From Streptomyces sp. NBC_00289 (GTDB lineage: Bacteria; Actinomycetota; Actinomycetes; Streptomycetales; Streptomycetaceae): DNA of 64,000 nt. Below the pieces are notes generated by a model. The model was not told the origin of the DNA, ran no database searches, and saw nothing but the letters and a program-made list of their open reading frames with translations. Of the stretch, positions 50,697-60,656 are shown in pieces. A program made the position numbers and the translations under genes. The DNA lies in NCBI RefSeq assembly GCF_041435115.1, contig NZ_CP108046.1, forward strand, positions 5,766,001 through 5,830,000. The letters are read 5' to 3'. Every line of letters begins with the position of its first letter. Position 1 is the stretch's first letter.

Positions 50697-50748
50697 GCCT
50701 CGCGGACCAGGCCGGCCCACGCCCGCCGGGTTGCGCGCAGCGCGCCTG

Positions 50749-51213
50749 TCAGGGCTCGTTGTGCCCCGAGCCGCGCTGCTGCCGGGCGATCAGCGCGTCG
50801 CGGATCTCCTTGAGCACCTCCAGCTCCGTCACCTCGATGACCTCGCGGGTGCCCTCCTTCGCCTTCCTGCGGGCCTCCAGCCGGGCCAGGTACTTCGCCA
50901 TGGGCAGGACCATCAGGAAGTAGACGACGGCCGCGGTGATCACGAAGGTGAGGGTGGCGCCGAGCACCGAGCCCCACAGGAGCCGGATGCCCTCGTCGCC
51001 CTTGCACGTCGCACTCAGGCACGAGCTGTAACTGTCGAGGTTCTGCGTGCCGATCGCTCCGACCAGCGGGTTGATCAGGCCCTTCACCACCGAGTTGACG
51101 ATGTTGGTGAAGGCGGCGCCGATCACCACCGCCACCGCCAGATCGACGACGTTCCCGCGCATCAGGAAGGCCTTGAAGCCCTGCCAGACGCTCGGTTCCT
51201 TCTTCGCGCTCAC
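50749..51213 (-). CDS. mscL: Large-conductance mechanosensitive channel
   Basis: A 154-aa MscL: WQGFKAFLMRGNVVDLAVAV (N-terminal amphipathic helix and start of TM1 with the pore-lining G/A pattern), VIGAAFTNIVNSVVKGLINP, then TM2 VLGATLTFVITAAVVYFLMV and a C-terminal helix bundle. It opens under high membrane tension and protects against hypo-osmotic shock. The periplasmic loop has a Cys pair (SSCLSATCKG), seen in actinobacterial homologues. The GTG at 51213 has AGAGG upstream. Confidence 0.96.
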   Translation of the reverse strand: MSAKKEPSVWQGFKAFLMRGNVVDLAVAVVIGAAFTNIVNSVVKGLINPLVGAIGTQNLDSYSSCLSATCKGDEGIRLLWGSVLGATLTFVITAAVVYFLMVLPMAKYLARLEARRKAKEGTREVIEVTELEVLKEIRDALIARQQRGSGHNEP

Positions 51214-51351
51214 CCCGGGGCCTCTCGTCGGATACACAGCTTGTGGAACAAACAGCTCCGCAACCTACGTCAGGGCGGGGCGGCCCTGTCCAATCGCACC
51301 CCTCCAATGAGGGACTTGACCAGTTTTCGCGCACGGTGTGTGAGAGCCAGC

Positions 51352-51897
51352 TCAGCACAGCGTCACCGCCAACCGTGCCGTGGCGCTCGCCCCCGCGAGA
51401 CGCGTCGCGGTGGAACGCGGCACCGAGAGCACCACCAGCGCTCCGCCGTCGCTCGCGTCGTCCAGCGGCTCGGGCACCTTCGTCACCCGCGCCCCGCGCG
51501 CGACCAGGCGGGCCTCGCCGCCCGCCACGGGTTCCTCGGCGGCGATGACGTCCACCCGGTCGCCGGGACGCAACAGCCGGACCGTGGCGCCGTCGGCGAT
51601 CCGCACCGGCGCGGCCACCATCTGGACGGCGCGGTGTTCCCGTACCGGCTCGGCCGCCGGATGCCCGCGGGCCCGGTCGGGGTGTCCAGGGCCGGCCGCC
51701 ACCAGCGCGGCCGCGGTCACCGCGAGCCCGGCCGCCACGGCCCGCCTCCGGTGCCGTGCGAGCCGACGCAGCTGGTACCGCCCGCCGCGCACGCGGACCG
51801 GAGCGAAGTACGGTACCTCGCAGGTGGGGGGAGCATCCGTGCCGAGCGGGCGCGGCGGCAGCGAGGGGAACGGAGGGGACGAGGGTGTGAAGGGCAC
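51352..51897 (-). CDS. SAF-domain protein (RcpC/CpaB-like)
   Basis: A 181-aa protein: a Pro-rich cytoplasmic N-terminus, RYQLRRLARHRRR, one membrane helix (AVAAGLAVTAAALVAAG), then a SAF/RcpC-like region with IADGATVRLLRPGDRVDVIA and GALVVLSVPRSTATRLAGAS. CpaB/RcpC proteins belong to Flp/Tad pilus assembly, but no tad genes are nearby, so this orphan may have another surface role. Confidence 0.75.
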   Translation of the reverse strand: MPFTPSSPPFPSLPPRPLGTDAPPTCEVPYFAPVRVRGGRYQLRRLARHRRRAVAAGLAVTAAALVAAGPGHPDRARGHPAAEPVREHRAVQMVAAPVRIADGATVRLLRPGDRVDVIAAEEPVAGGEARLVARGARVTKVPEPLDDASDGGALVVLSVPRSTATRLAGASATARLAVTLC

Positions 51898-52384
<487 letters not shown>

Positions 52385-53218
52385 CTACGGCAGCTCGAAC
52401 CCCGGATCCATCCCGCCCAGCGCCGACGTGCACAGGCAGTCCCGCTCCTCGTTCGAGGGCAGTGCGGCCACCGCGTCGAACAGCACGCCCCGGAGCCGGT
52501 CGACGTTCGCCGCGAACACCCGCAGCACCTCGTCGTGGGAGACGCCCTCGCCGGTCTCCGCGCCGGCGTCGAGGTCGGTGACCAGGGTCAGCGAGGAGTA
52601 GCAGAGTTCGAGTTCACGCGCGAGCGTCGCCTCGGGGTGGCCCGTCATCCCCACCACGGACCAGCCCTGCGCCTGGTGCCACAACGATTCGGCGCGGGTC
52701 GAGAAGCGCGGCCCCTCGACCACGACCAGCGTGCCGCCGTCCACCGGTTCCCAGTCCCGGCCGCGCGCCGCCTTCAGCGAGGCCGCGCGCCCGACCGGGC
52801 AGTAGGGGTCGGCCAGGGACACGTGCACCACGTTCGGCACCGTGCCGTCGGGCAGCGGCAGCCCGTCGAAGTACGACTGCGCCCGGGACTTCGTGCGGTC
52901 GACCATCTGGTCCGGCACCAGCAGGGTGCCCGGCCCGTACTCGGGGCGCAGACCGCCCACCGCGCACGGGCCGAGGACCTGGCGCGCGCCGACCGAGCGC
53001 AGCGCCCACAGGTTCGCGCGGTAGTTGATGCGGTGCGGCGGCAGGTGGTGCCCGCGCCCGTGGCGGGGCAGGAAGGCGACCCGGCGGCCGGCGATCTCGC
53101 CGAGGAAGAGGGAGTCACTGGGCGGTCCGTAGGGGGTGTCCACCTGGACCTCGGTCACCTCGTCGAGGAACGAGTAGAAGCCGGAGCCGCCGATTACACC
53201 GATCTCTGCGTTCGCCAT
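52385..53218 (-). CDS. mtnP: S-methyl-5'-thioadenosine phosphorylase
   Basis: A 277-aa purine nucleoside phosphorylase-family enzyme: IGVIGGSGFYSFLDE, FLPRHGRGHHLPPHRINYRA (phosphate binding and active site), VVVEGPRFSTRAESLWHQ and MTGHPEATLARELELCYSSL with Asp in TDLDAG. It cleaves methylthioadenosine from polyamine and SAM metabolism to adenine and 5-methylthioribose 1-phosphate. The ATG at 53218 is favoured by family length. Confidence 0.94.
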   Translation of the reverse strand: MANAEIGVIGGSGFYSFLDEVTEVQVDTPYGPPSDSLFLGEIAGRRVAFLPRHGRGHHLPPHRINYRANLWALRSVGARQVLGPCAVGGLRPEYGPGTLLVPDQMVDRTKSRAQSYFDGLPLPDGTVPNVVHVSLADPYCPVGRAASLKAARGRDWEPVDGGTLVVVEGPRFSTRAESLWHQAQGWSVVGMTGHPEATLARELELCYSSLTLVTDLDAGAETGEGVSHDEVLRVFAANVDRLRGVLFDAVAALPSNEERDCLCTSALGGMDPGFELP

Positions 53219-53277
53219 GACCAGCACATTAGCGGGCGCCGCACCGGGACCCACCAGGGGCCCGGAAACGCCGAAAG

Positions 53278-53301
53278 CCCTGCCGTCGTACGACGGCAGG
53301 G
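53278..53301. terminator. Perfect 24-bp palindrome after fmdB
   Basis: CCCTGCCGTCG-TA-CGACGGCAGGG gives an 11-bp stem with a TA centre, 29 nt after the fmdB stop and upstream of mtnP. Confidence 0.75.
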
Positions 53302-53329
53302 TCTCCGCGATCCGTTCGGGGAGCCGGTG

Positions 53330-53677
53330 TTACGCGGCGGAGCTGCTGCTGGACGAGCTGCCGGTGCTCGACGACTTCGACTTCGACTTCGAGTCCGAGG
53401 ACGCCGACGAGGTCGAGGACGACTTCGACTCCGAGGACGACGACTTCGCGTCGGAGGACGTCGACTTCGAGGCCGACGCCGGCGCGCTGCTCGACGAGGA
53501 GCCGCGGCTGTCGTTGCGGTAGAAGCCGGAGCCCTTGAAGACAATGCCGACCGCGGAGAACACCTTCTTCAGGCGGCCACCGCAATTGGGGCACTCGGTC
53601 AGGGCGTCGTCGGTGAACTTCTGCACCGCCTCGAGGCCCTCGCCGCATTCGGTGCACTGGTACTGATAGGTGGGCAC
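53330..53677 (-). CDS. FmdB-family zinc ribbon protein
   Basis: A 115-aa protein. The FmdB zinc ribbon (1-42) has MPTYQYQCTECGEGLE and CPNCGG, giving two CxxC pairs. FKGSGFYRND follows as in the family. The last 60 residues are almost only Ser, Lys, Ala, Asp and Glu, a disordered tail. FmdB-type regulators are linked to amide or formate metabolism by name only; the function here is unknown. A CxxC ribbon suggests a nucleic acid or protein contact. Confidence 0.9.
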   Translation of the reverse strand: MPTYQYQCTECGEGLEAVQKFTDDALTECPNCGGRLKKVFSAVGIVFKGSGFYRNDSRGSSSSSAPASASKSTSSDAKSSSSESKSSSTSSASSDSKSKSKSSSTGSSSSSSSAA

Positions 53678-53744
53678 TGTCTTCCTCCTGGCACTCTCAC
53701 TCGATGAGTGCTAACGACGGTCCATAGTGACGTATTCCCGAGGA

Positions 53745-55007
53745 TCAGTCCACTGTCACCGGCACGCGGTGACCGACGCCACGTGCGACGGTACGGCTGC
53801 GGGGCGGTGCCGCCAGTCGTGAGCGCAGGGCCACCAGGGTGGCCAGGGCGAGCAGTGTGCCACCCATCGGGACCAGGAATCCGGCGCCGCCCCAGAAGCG
53901 GTCCTCGAGCTGTCCGGCGATCGTGACGGCGGCCGCCTGGCCGAGGGCCACCGCGCCGGTCAGCCAGGTGAACGCCTCGGTGCGGGCGCCGGCCGGAACC
54001 AGGCTGTCGACCAGCGTGTAGCCGGTGATCAGGGTGGGCGCGATGGACATGCCGACGAGGAGCCCGAGGCCGGCCAGCACCGGCACCGAGTGCGCGGCCC
54101 ACAGGCCGGAGGCGGTCAGTGCGAGGGCGGCGTACCCGACGAGGAGGCGCTGTCGGGGGGCGGCCTTCCACGCGACGGCGCCGCAGACCACACCGGACAG
54201 CATGTTGCCCGCGGCGAAGACGCCGTACAGGACACCGTTCAGGCCGGGCTCGCCGATCGACTCGGTGAACGCGGCGAGCGAGACCTGCATGCCGCCGAAC
54301 ACGGACCCGATGCCCAGGAAGGTGACGATCAGCACGCGCACGCCGGGCACGCGCAGAGCGGAAGCGTGCCGCACGCGTGCGTGCCCCGCCGTGGCGATGG
54401 TGGGCTGCGTGCTCTTCTGCGCGGCGAACAGCAGTCCGCCGACGAGCGTCAGGGACGCCTCCGTCAGCAGGCCGGCGGCCGGGTGGAGGGTTGTGCACAG
54501 GGCCGTGGCCAGCAGGGGGCCGAAGACGAAGGTCAGCTCGTCCGTGACGGACTCGAAGGCCGCCGCGGTGGTCTGCAGCGGCGAGCCCTGGAGCCGTACG
54601 CCCCAGCGGGCACGCACCATGGGGCCGATCTGGGGCACCGAGGCGCCCGTGGGCACGGCCGCGGCGAACAGCGCCCACAGCGGGGCGTGCGCCAGCGCGA
54701 GAGCGGTCAGGGCCAGGCCGGACAAGGTGTGCACCAGTACGCCGGGGAGCAGTACCGCGCGCTGCCCGTAGCGGTCCGCGAGGCGGCCGCTGTAGGGGGC
54801 GAACAGCGCCATGGAGACGCCGGTGACGGCCGCCGCGGCGCCCGCCGCGCCGTACGAGCCGGTGGTGTGCCGCACCAGCAGCACGATGGAGATGGTGAGC
54901 ATCGCGAACGGCTGGCGCGCGGCGAAGCCGGGGAGCAGGAACGTCCAGACGCCGCGGGTGCGCAGCAACTGTCCGTAGCCAGGGCGGGAGGTGACCGTGG
55001 ATGCCAC
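53745..55007 (-). CDS. MFS transporter (12 TM)
   Basis: A 420-aa permease: GVWTFLLPGFAARQPFAMLT, GRLADRYGQRAVLLPG (loop 2-3 motif), FESVTDELTFVFGPLLATAL and VFAAGNMLSGVVCGAVAWK. It is like sugar-efflux or YcaD-type carriers; the substrate is unknown. It is a single gene, separated by 324 nt from the antiporter gene. Confidence 0.92.
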   Translation of the reverse strand: MASTVTSRPGYGQLLRTRGVWTFLLPGFAARQPFAMLTISIVLLVRHTTGSYGAAGAAAAVTGVSMALFAPYSGRLADRYGQRAVLLPGVLVHTLSGLALTALALAHAPLWALFAAAVPTGASVPQIGPMVRARWGVRLQGSPLQTTAAAFESVTDELTFVFGPLLATALCTTLHPAAGLLTEASLTLVGGLLFAAQKSTQPTIATAGHARVRHASALRVPGVRVLIVTFLGIGSVFGGMQVSLAAFTESIGEPGLNGVLYGVFAAGNMLSGVVCGAVAWKAAPRQRLLVGYAALALTASGLWAAHSVPVLAGLGLLVGMSIAPTLITGYTLVDSLVPAGARTEAFTWLTGAVALGQAAAVTIAGQLEDRFWGGAGFLVPMGGTLLALATLVALRSRLAAPPRSRTVARGVGHRVPVTVD

Positions 55008-55331
55008 GGCCCGTGCCTTTCTGCCGCCTGGTAGCGCGCCTGTGCGGGGGCGCCGAGAGCTGTCCTCTTGCGCGGACTGCGGTAGATGCCGGTGCCCACT
55101 GCGGAGTGCGTCTCGGCCGCCATACGGTCGCGCCAGCTCTGCGTCAGGCAGAGTTGGTTCGATCAGAATGCGCCTTCATCATACAGTGACCAACGGCCTG
55201 TGATCCTGTGAAAACGAGCACTATGGGCTCGTTCACCTGCGATTGCCGTGGGTGTGAACTGTAGGAAACACATCCTTAACGGTGCGGCGGCGGTGTCGGA
55301 CGCGAAAGCGTCGGACGCGGCGGCCCTGCCG
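55008..55331. other. Gene-free spacer upstream of the MFS gene
   Basis: No gene is seen. On the - strand TTGGTC-N17-CATTCT (about 55191-55163) could be a promoter for the MFS gene. A GACGC-GAAA-GCGTC hairpin near 55300-55315 lies just after the antiporter stop and may terminate it. Confidence 0.35.
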
Positions 55332-56900
55332 TCAGTGTCCCGTCCCCTGCGCGCCCGGCTCGCCCGTGTCGCCCAGCCAGCCGGCCAGCTTGCCGCCGTG
55401 GCCCACCGCGCGCAGGCGTCGCTCCGCGGCGTCGCGGACGGGGTCGGTGGCGACCACGAGCAGCTCGTCCCCGCGGCGCAGCACCGTCGCCGGCAGCGGG
55501 ACAAACGATTTTCCGTCGCGTACGACGAGGGTGACCGCGGCCCCGGCCGGCAGCCGCAGCTCGTTGACCTCGACGCCGTGCATCTTCGAGGCCTCGGGGA
55601 TCGCGACGGACAGCAGATGGCCGCGCAGCCGTTCCAGGGGCGCCGACTCGATGCCGAGGTCGGCCGCCTCGGGGTCCCCGCCCAGGCGCAGCTTGCGGGC
55701 GAGCCACGGCAGCGTCGGACCCTGGACCAGGGTGTAGACGACGACCAGGACGAAGACGATGTTGAAGATGCGGCGGCTGGCGTCGACGCCCTGCACCATC
55801 GGGATGGTGGCCAGGATGATGGGTACGGCGCCGCGCAGCCCGGCCCAGGACATGAGGGCCTGCTCCTGCCACGGCACCCGGAACGGCGTCAGGCACAGCA
55901 CGATGCTCAGCGGACGCGCCACCATCGTCAGCACCAGCCCGATGAGCAGCGCGGGCCACACGTCGTCGCCCAGCTCGTGCGGGGTGACCAGGAGGCCGAG
56001 CAGCACGAACATGCCGATCTGGGCGATCCAGCCGAGTCCGTCGGCGAACCCTCGGGTGGCCGGCCAGTGGGGGAGTTTCGCGTTGCCCATGACCATCGAG
56101 GCGAGGTAGACGGCCAGGAATCCGCTGCCGTGGGCGAGGGCGCCCGCCGCGTACGCCGTGACCGCGATGGCCATCACGGCGATCGGATAGAGGCCGGAAG
56201 CCGGCAGGGCCACATGCCTGAGTCCCCAGGAGCCCAGCCAGCCCACCGCGAGTCCCAGGGCCGCGCCGATCGCGAGTTCCAGGGCTATCTCGCCGACGAG
56301 CACGTACCAGTGCTCGACCGGGCCGGCCGTGGAGAAGGCGACCACCAGGATGACCACGGGAGCGTCGTTGAAGCCGGACTCGGCCTCCAGCATGCCCGTC
56401 ACGCGCGCGGGGAGGGGGATTTTCCGCAGCACGGAGAACACCGCCGCAGCGTCCGTCGAGGACACCACCGCCCCGATGATGAGCGCCTGCCGCCACTCGA
56501 GGTCGATCAGGTAGTGCGCGGCCGTCGCGGTGACCCCGACGCTCACCGCGACCCCGGCCAGCGCCAGCGCCGTCGCGGCGGGCAGGGCCGGCCGGATCTC
56601 CTTCCACTTCGTGCCGAGGCCGCCCTCGGCCAGGATCACGACGAGGGCCGCGTATCCGATGACCTGGGTCAGTTCGGCGTTGTCGAAGTGGATGTCGCCC
56701 ACGCCGTCCTGGCCCATGGCGATGCCGATGCCCAGGTAGACGAGCAGGCTGGGGAGCCCGCTGCGCGAGGAGATCCGGACCGCTGCCACGGCGACGAGCA
56801 GGACGAGCGAGCAGACGAGCAGAAGCTGGTTGAGGTGCTGGACAGTCAGCGGCCGTTCCCTTCCCTGGCCCCCGCGCTGCGCGCGAGAGCTCACGTACAT
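55332..56900 (-). CDS. CPA1-type K+(Na+)/H+ antiporter with C-terminal RCK_C domain
   Basis: A 522-aa membrane protein. About 12 helices of the CPA family (RISSRSGLPSLLVYLGIGIA, AVVSSTDAAAVFSVLRKIPL, LEAESGFNDAPVVILVVA with the ND ion-binding motif, SWAGLRGAVPIILATIPMVQ) are followed by a TrkA-C/RCK_C domain (about 420-500, GVEVNELRLPAGAAVTLVVR). This is the NhaP2/CvrA layout used for potassium/proton exchange. The start is uncertain: ATG at 56900, or a later CTG at 56849 that has GGGAAGGGAA upstream. Confidence 0.92.
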   Translation of the reverse strand: MYVSSRAQRGGQGRERPLTVQHLNQLLLVCSLVLLVAVAAVRISSRSGLPSLLVYLGIGIAMGQDGVGDIHFDNAELTQVIGYAALVVILAEGGLGTKWKEIRPALPAATALALAGVAVSVGVTATAAHYLIDLEWRQALIIGAVVSSTDAAAVFSVLRKIPLPARVTGMLEAESGFNDAPVVILVVAFSTAGPVEHWYVLVGEIALELAIGAALGLAVGWLGSWGLRHVALPASGLYPIAVMAIAVTAYAAGALAHGSGFLAVYLASMVMGNAKLPHWPATRGFADGLGWIAQIGMFVLLGLLVTPHELGDDVWPALLIGLVLTMVARPLSIVLCLTPFRVPWQEQALMSWAGLRGAVPIILATIPMVQGVDASRRIFNIVFVLVVVYTLVQGPTLPWLARKLRLGGDPEAADLGIESAPLERLRGHLLSVAIPEASKMHGVEVNELRLPAGAAVTLVVRDGKSFVPLPATVLRRGDELLVVATDPVRDAAERRLRAVGHGGKLAGWLGDTGEPGAQGTGH

Positions 56901-57117
56901 CCGACACGAAGCCGAGGGGCTTCGCACCCAAGTACTTCGTTACCTTACCTAACTCTTGACGATTTCTTGACACTTCTCGGCGCAAGATCGAACGCCCGTC
57001 CGTGCCGGTTCCCTACTCCGCGTCAAGTCGCGCCGAGCCCTGCGCCTATGGTTGCTCCAGCGCTCAGTCAAAAGCACAGCCCGCCCTGCCGCTCGCGTTA
57101 GGACAGCAAGGACAGCG

Positions 57118-59877
57118 ATGCCCCCCAACACCACCGCCTCATCGGGTCAGCAGCCCGGCAAGTCCGGCAGGAAGAAGGGGCGCAAAGCCCGATTGTTCGT
57201 CCTTGTCCTCGTACTGGCCATCATCGGCGGCCTGGCCTTCGGCGCGTACTGGTCCATCAGTACCGTTCGCGCATCGTTCCCGCAGACCAAGGGTTCGATA
57301 ACGCTGGAGGGCCTGTCGGGGCCCGTGGACGTCAAGCGCGACGGCTACGGCATCCCGCAGATCTACGCCTCCTCCGACGCGGACCTGTTCATGGCGCAGG
57401 GCTACGTCCAGGCGCAGGACCGGTTCTACGAGATGGACGTCCGCCGGCACATGACCTCCGGGCGCCTGTCGGAGATGTTCGGCAAGGGCCAGGTCAAGAA
57501 CGACGAGTTCCTGCGCACTCTCGGCTGGGACCGGGTCGCCGAGCAGGAGTACGACACCACCCTGTCGGCCGCCACCAAGAAGTACCTCCAGGCGTACGCC
57601 AAGGGAGTCAACGCCTACCTGAAGGGCAAGGGCGGCAAGGACATCTCCCTGGAGTACGCCGCCCTCGGGTTCACCAACGACTACACGCCCCAGCAGTGGA
57701 CCCCGGTCGACTCGGTGTCCTGGCTGAAGGCGATGGCCTGGGACCTGCGCGGCAACATGCAGGACGAGATCGACCGGGCGCTGATGACCAGCCGTCTGGG
57801 CCCCAAGCAGATCGCCGACCTGTACCCGCAGTACCCGTACAGCCGCAACGCCGCGATCGTCCAGGAGGGCCAGTACGACGCGCTCACCGGGACGTTCCAG
57901 CAGAACGGCGCCACGTCGACCGGAGAGACCTCCACGACCGGCTCGACGGGCACCGCCACGGGCTCCGGCGCGTCGGCCCTGCAGAGCCAGCTGTCCGGCC
58001 TCTACGACGTCCTGGACAACGTCCCCGCGGCCGTCGGAGTGAACGGCAACGGCATCGGCTCGAACTCCTGGGTCGTCGCCGGCAAGTACACGATCACCGG
58101 AAAGCCGCTGCTGGCCAACGACCCGCACCTGTCGGCCTCGCTGCCGTCCGTCTGGTACCAGATGGGCCTGCACTGCCGCACGGTCTCCAGCAAGTGCCAG
58201 TACGACGTCACCGGCTACACCTTCGCGGGGATGCCGGGTGTGGTCATCGGCCACAACCAGAACATCGCCTGGGGCATGACGAACTCCGGGGTCGACGTCA
58301 CCGACCTCTACCTGGAGAAGCTCAGCGGCGAGGGTTACCTGTACGACGGCAAGGTGAAGCCGTTCACCTCGCGCGAGGAGACCATCAAGGTCGCCGGCGG
58401 GGAGTCCAAGAAGATCGTCGTCCGTACGACCAACAACGGGCCCCTGCTGTCCGACCGTGACGACGAGCTCGTGAAGGTCGGCAAGAAGGCCACCGTCGAC
58501 ACCGCGGCGCCCGACCGCGGCGACGGCTACGGCATCGCGCTGAAGTGGACCGCCCTGGAGGCGGGCACCTCCATGGACGCCGTCTTCGCGATGGACAAGG
58601 CGGCCGACTGGAGCGACTTCCGGGCTGCCGCCCAGCTGTTCGACGTGCCCTCGCAGAACCTGGTCTACGCGGACACCGAGAACCACATCGGGTACACGCT
58701 GCCCGGCCGGATCCCCACGCGTGCCAAGGGCGTCGACGGCTCGATCCCGGCGCCGGGCTGGGACTCCAAGTACGCCTGGACCGGCTACATCGACCAGGAC
58801 GCCCTGCCCTACGAGTTCGACCCGAAGCGCGGCTACGTCGTCACCGCCAACCAGGCCGTGGTCGACAAGGACAAGTACCCGTACACGCTCACCACCGACT
58901 GGGGTTACGGCACCCGCAGCCAGCGCATCACCGACCTGATCAAGCAGAAGATCGACGGCGGCGGCAAGATCTCCACCGACGACATGCGGCAGATGCAGCT
59001 CGACAACAGCAGCGAGATCGCCAAGCTGCTCGTGCCCAAGCTGCTGAAGATCGACATCGCCGACAAGGACGTCCGTGAGGCGCAGAAGCTCCTCGAGGGC
59101 TGGGACTACACCCAGGACCCCGACTCGGCGGCGGCCGCGTACTTCAACTCGGTCTGGCGCAACATCCTCAAGCTCGCCTTCGGCAACAAGCTGCCCAAGG
59201 AACTGCGGGTCAAGAGCCAGTGCCTGTGGGTCGACCCGGTCAACACCACCGGCCCCGTGGACGACACCCAGAAGGTCCGCGAGTGCGGCCAGCGCGACGC
59301 CGACCAGGCGCAGCCGGACGGCGGCGACCGCTGGTTCGAGGTCGTGCGCAAGCTGTTGGACGACGAGAACAGCGACTGGTGGACGACGCCCGAGGCGGGG
59401 GCCCGCGACGGAGCGGACCACAACCGCGACGACCTGTTCAAGCGCGCCCTGATCGACGCCCGCTGGGAGCTGACCGCCAAGCTGGGCAAGGACATCGACA
59501 CCTGGAGCTGGGGCCGGCTGCACCGCCTGTTCCTGAAGAACCAGACCCTGGGCACCGACGGCCCCTCCTTCCTGAAGTACATCCTCAACCGCGGTCCGTG
59601 GAACCTCGGCGGCGGCGAGGCCGCGGTCAACGCGACCGGCTGGAACGCGGCAGGCGGCTACGGCGTCGTATGGGTGCCGTCGATGCGGATGGTGGTCAAC
59701 CTCGACGACCTCGACAAGTCGAAGTGGATCAACCTCACCGGCGCGTCCGGGCACGCATTCAGCGCCCACTACACCGACCAGACCGGCAAGTGGGTCAAGG
59801 GCGAACTGCTGGACTGGTCCTTCTCGGACAAGGCCGTCGAGGACAGCACGAGCGACTCGCTGGTCCTGAAGCCGTGA
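57118..59877 (+). CDS. Penicillin acylase-family Ntn hydrolase, membrane anchored
   Basis: A 919-aa protein. A basic N-terminus and one helix (ARLFVLVLVLAIIGGLAFGA) anchor it outside. The alpha part begins with VDVKRDGYGIPQIYASSDAD. The self-cleavage site is GNGIGSNSWVVAG, which makes Ser315 the N-terminal nucleophile of the beta subunit; LLANDPHLSASLPSVWYQMG follows, and LNATGW-like NATGWNAAGGYGVVW lies near the end. Relatives deacylate beta-lactams or acyl-homoserine lactones; the substrate here is unknown. A Gly/Thr/Ser linker before the cleavage site is the expected spacer. Confidence 0.93.
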   Translation: MPPNTTASSGQQPGKSGRKKGRKARLFVLVLVLAIIGGLAFGAYWSISTVRASFPQTKGSITLEGLSGPVDVKRDGYGIPQIYASSDADLFMAQGYVQAQDRFYEMDVRRHMTSGRLSEMFGKGQVKNDEFLRTLGWDRVAEQEYDTTLSAATKKYLQAYAKGVNAYLKGKGGKDISLEYAALGFTNDYTPQQWTPVDSVSWLKAMAWDLRGNMQDEIDRALMTSRLGPKQIADLYPQYPYSRNAAIVQEGQYDALTGTFQQNGATSTGETSTTGSTGTATGSGASALQSQLSGLYDVLDNVPAAVGVNGNGIGSNSWVVAGKYTITGKPLLANDPHLSASLPSVWYQMGLHCRTVSSKCQYDVTGYTFAGMPGVVIGHNQNIAWGMTNSGVDVTDLYLEKLSGEGYLYDGKVKPFTSREETIKVAGGESKKIVVRTTNNGPLLSDRDDELVKVGKKATVDTAAPDRGDGYGIALKWTALEAGTSMDAVFAMDKAADWSDFRAAAQLFDVPSQNLVYADTENHIGYTLPGRIPTRAKGVDGSIPAPGWDSKYAWTGYIDQDALPYEFDPKRGYVVTANQAVVDKDKYPYTLTTDWGYGTRSQRITDLIKQKIDGGGKISTDDMRQMQLDNSSEIAKLLVPKLLKIDIADKDVREAQKLLEGWDYTQDPDSAAAAYFNSVWRNILKLAFGNKLPKELRVKSQCLWVDPVNTTGPVDDTQKVRECGQRDADQAQPDGGDRWFEVVRKLLDDENSDWWTTPEAGARDGADHNRDDLFKRALIDARWELTAKLGKDIDTWSWGRLHRLFLKNQTLGTDGPSFLKYILNRGPWNLGGGEAAVNATGWNAAGGYGVVWVPSMRMVVNLDDLDKSKWINLTGASGHAFSAHYTDQTGKWVKGELLDWSFSDKAVEDSTSDSLVLKP

Positions 59878-59890
59878 GCCGAGCGTGAGA

Positions 59891-59920
59891 CGGGGCCTGC
59901 ACGCGCGCGTGCAGGCCCCG
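59891..59920. terminator. 30-bp perfect palindrome between convergent genes
   Basis: CGGGGCCTGCACGCG and CGCGTGCAGGCCCCG form a perfect 30-bp palindrome 14 nt after the acylase stop and 25 nt before the end of the FTHF cyclo-ligase gene. It should terminate both. Confidence 0.85.
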
Positions 59921-59944
59921 TTCGCCGTTTCGGCGGCCGGTGCG

Positions 59945-60562
59945 TCAGGAGCCGAACCGGTGCACATTGGAGGGCGTCACCGCCGCGTGCACGGGCCGGT
60001 CGTGCGGTTCCGCCGGCACGTCGGCGACGATCTCCACGTCGTACAGGAGCACCACGAGCGCCGGATGGGCGTGCGCGCGCTCCAGACGGGCGAGCACGCG
60101 GTCGTACGATCCCCCGCCGCGTCCCAGACGCATGCCGCGCGCGTCGACCGCGAGGCCGGGCAGCAGGACGGCGTCGGCGGCGGACACGGCGTCCGGGCCG
60201 AGGCGTTCGCCCGCGGGTTCGAACAGGGCCATCTTCCCGCCGTGTTGCACGCGCGCGAGGGAGCCCTCTCCGGCGTACGCGCCCCAGTCGAGGTCGTTGT
60301 CGGGCAGAAGGGCGGGCAGCAGGACGCGCACGCCCCGCGCGCGCAGCGCGTCCAGCAGCGTGAGGGTGCCGGGCTCGCTCCCCACGGAGACGTACGCCGC
60401 CACCGTGCGCGCCCGCGCCAGTTCCGGCAGTTCCAGGGCCCGCGCGGCCAGTGCGCCGGCCGCCTCCCGTACGACATCCGCCGTCAACCTGTTCCTCACC
60501 GCGAGGAACTCTCGCCGCAACATTCGCTTGTCAGGCTCGGCCGGATGTCCGATGTCAGTCAA
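59945..60562 (-). CDS. 5-formyltetrahydrofolate cyclo-ligase
   Basis: A 205-aa protein of the MTHFS family: MLRREFLAVRNRLTAD, VAAYVSVGSEPGTLTLLDAL, DAVLLPGLAVDARGMRLGRG and GGSYDRVLARL with the GRGGGSYDR ATP/phosphate motif. It converts 5-formyl-THF to 5,10-methenyl-THF using ATP. I chose the TTG at 60562 because GGGAG lies 6 nt upstream; an ATG at 60595 is the alternative. It is divergent from galU. Confidence 0.93.
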   Translation of the reverse strand: MTDIGHPAEPDKRMLRREFLAVRNRLTADVVREAAGALAARALELPELARARTVAAYVSVGSEPGTLTLLDALRARGVRVLLPALLPDNDLDWGAYAGEGSLARVQHGGKMALFEPAGERLGPDAVSAADAVLLPGLAVDARGMRLGRGGGSYDRVLARLERAHAHPALVVLLYDVEIVADVPAEPHDRPVHAAVTPSNVHRFGS

Positions 60563-60656
60563 CAGTCGCTCCCATACCCTCACCAGTGCGCTCATACGAC
60601 AGCTAACTAACCGGACCTGCAGATTCCTTGCAAAGGCACCGGATAAGGTTGCGTGC

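Noticed and set aside
57139..59967. A 942-codon open frame on the - strand opposite the acylase gene
   Set aside because: It mirrors the acylase gene codon by codon, has a Val/Leu/Asp/Gly/Arg-biased composition and no domain. High GC makes such antisense frames common.
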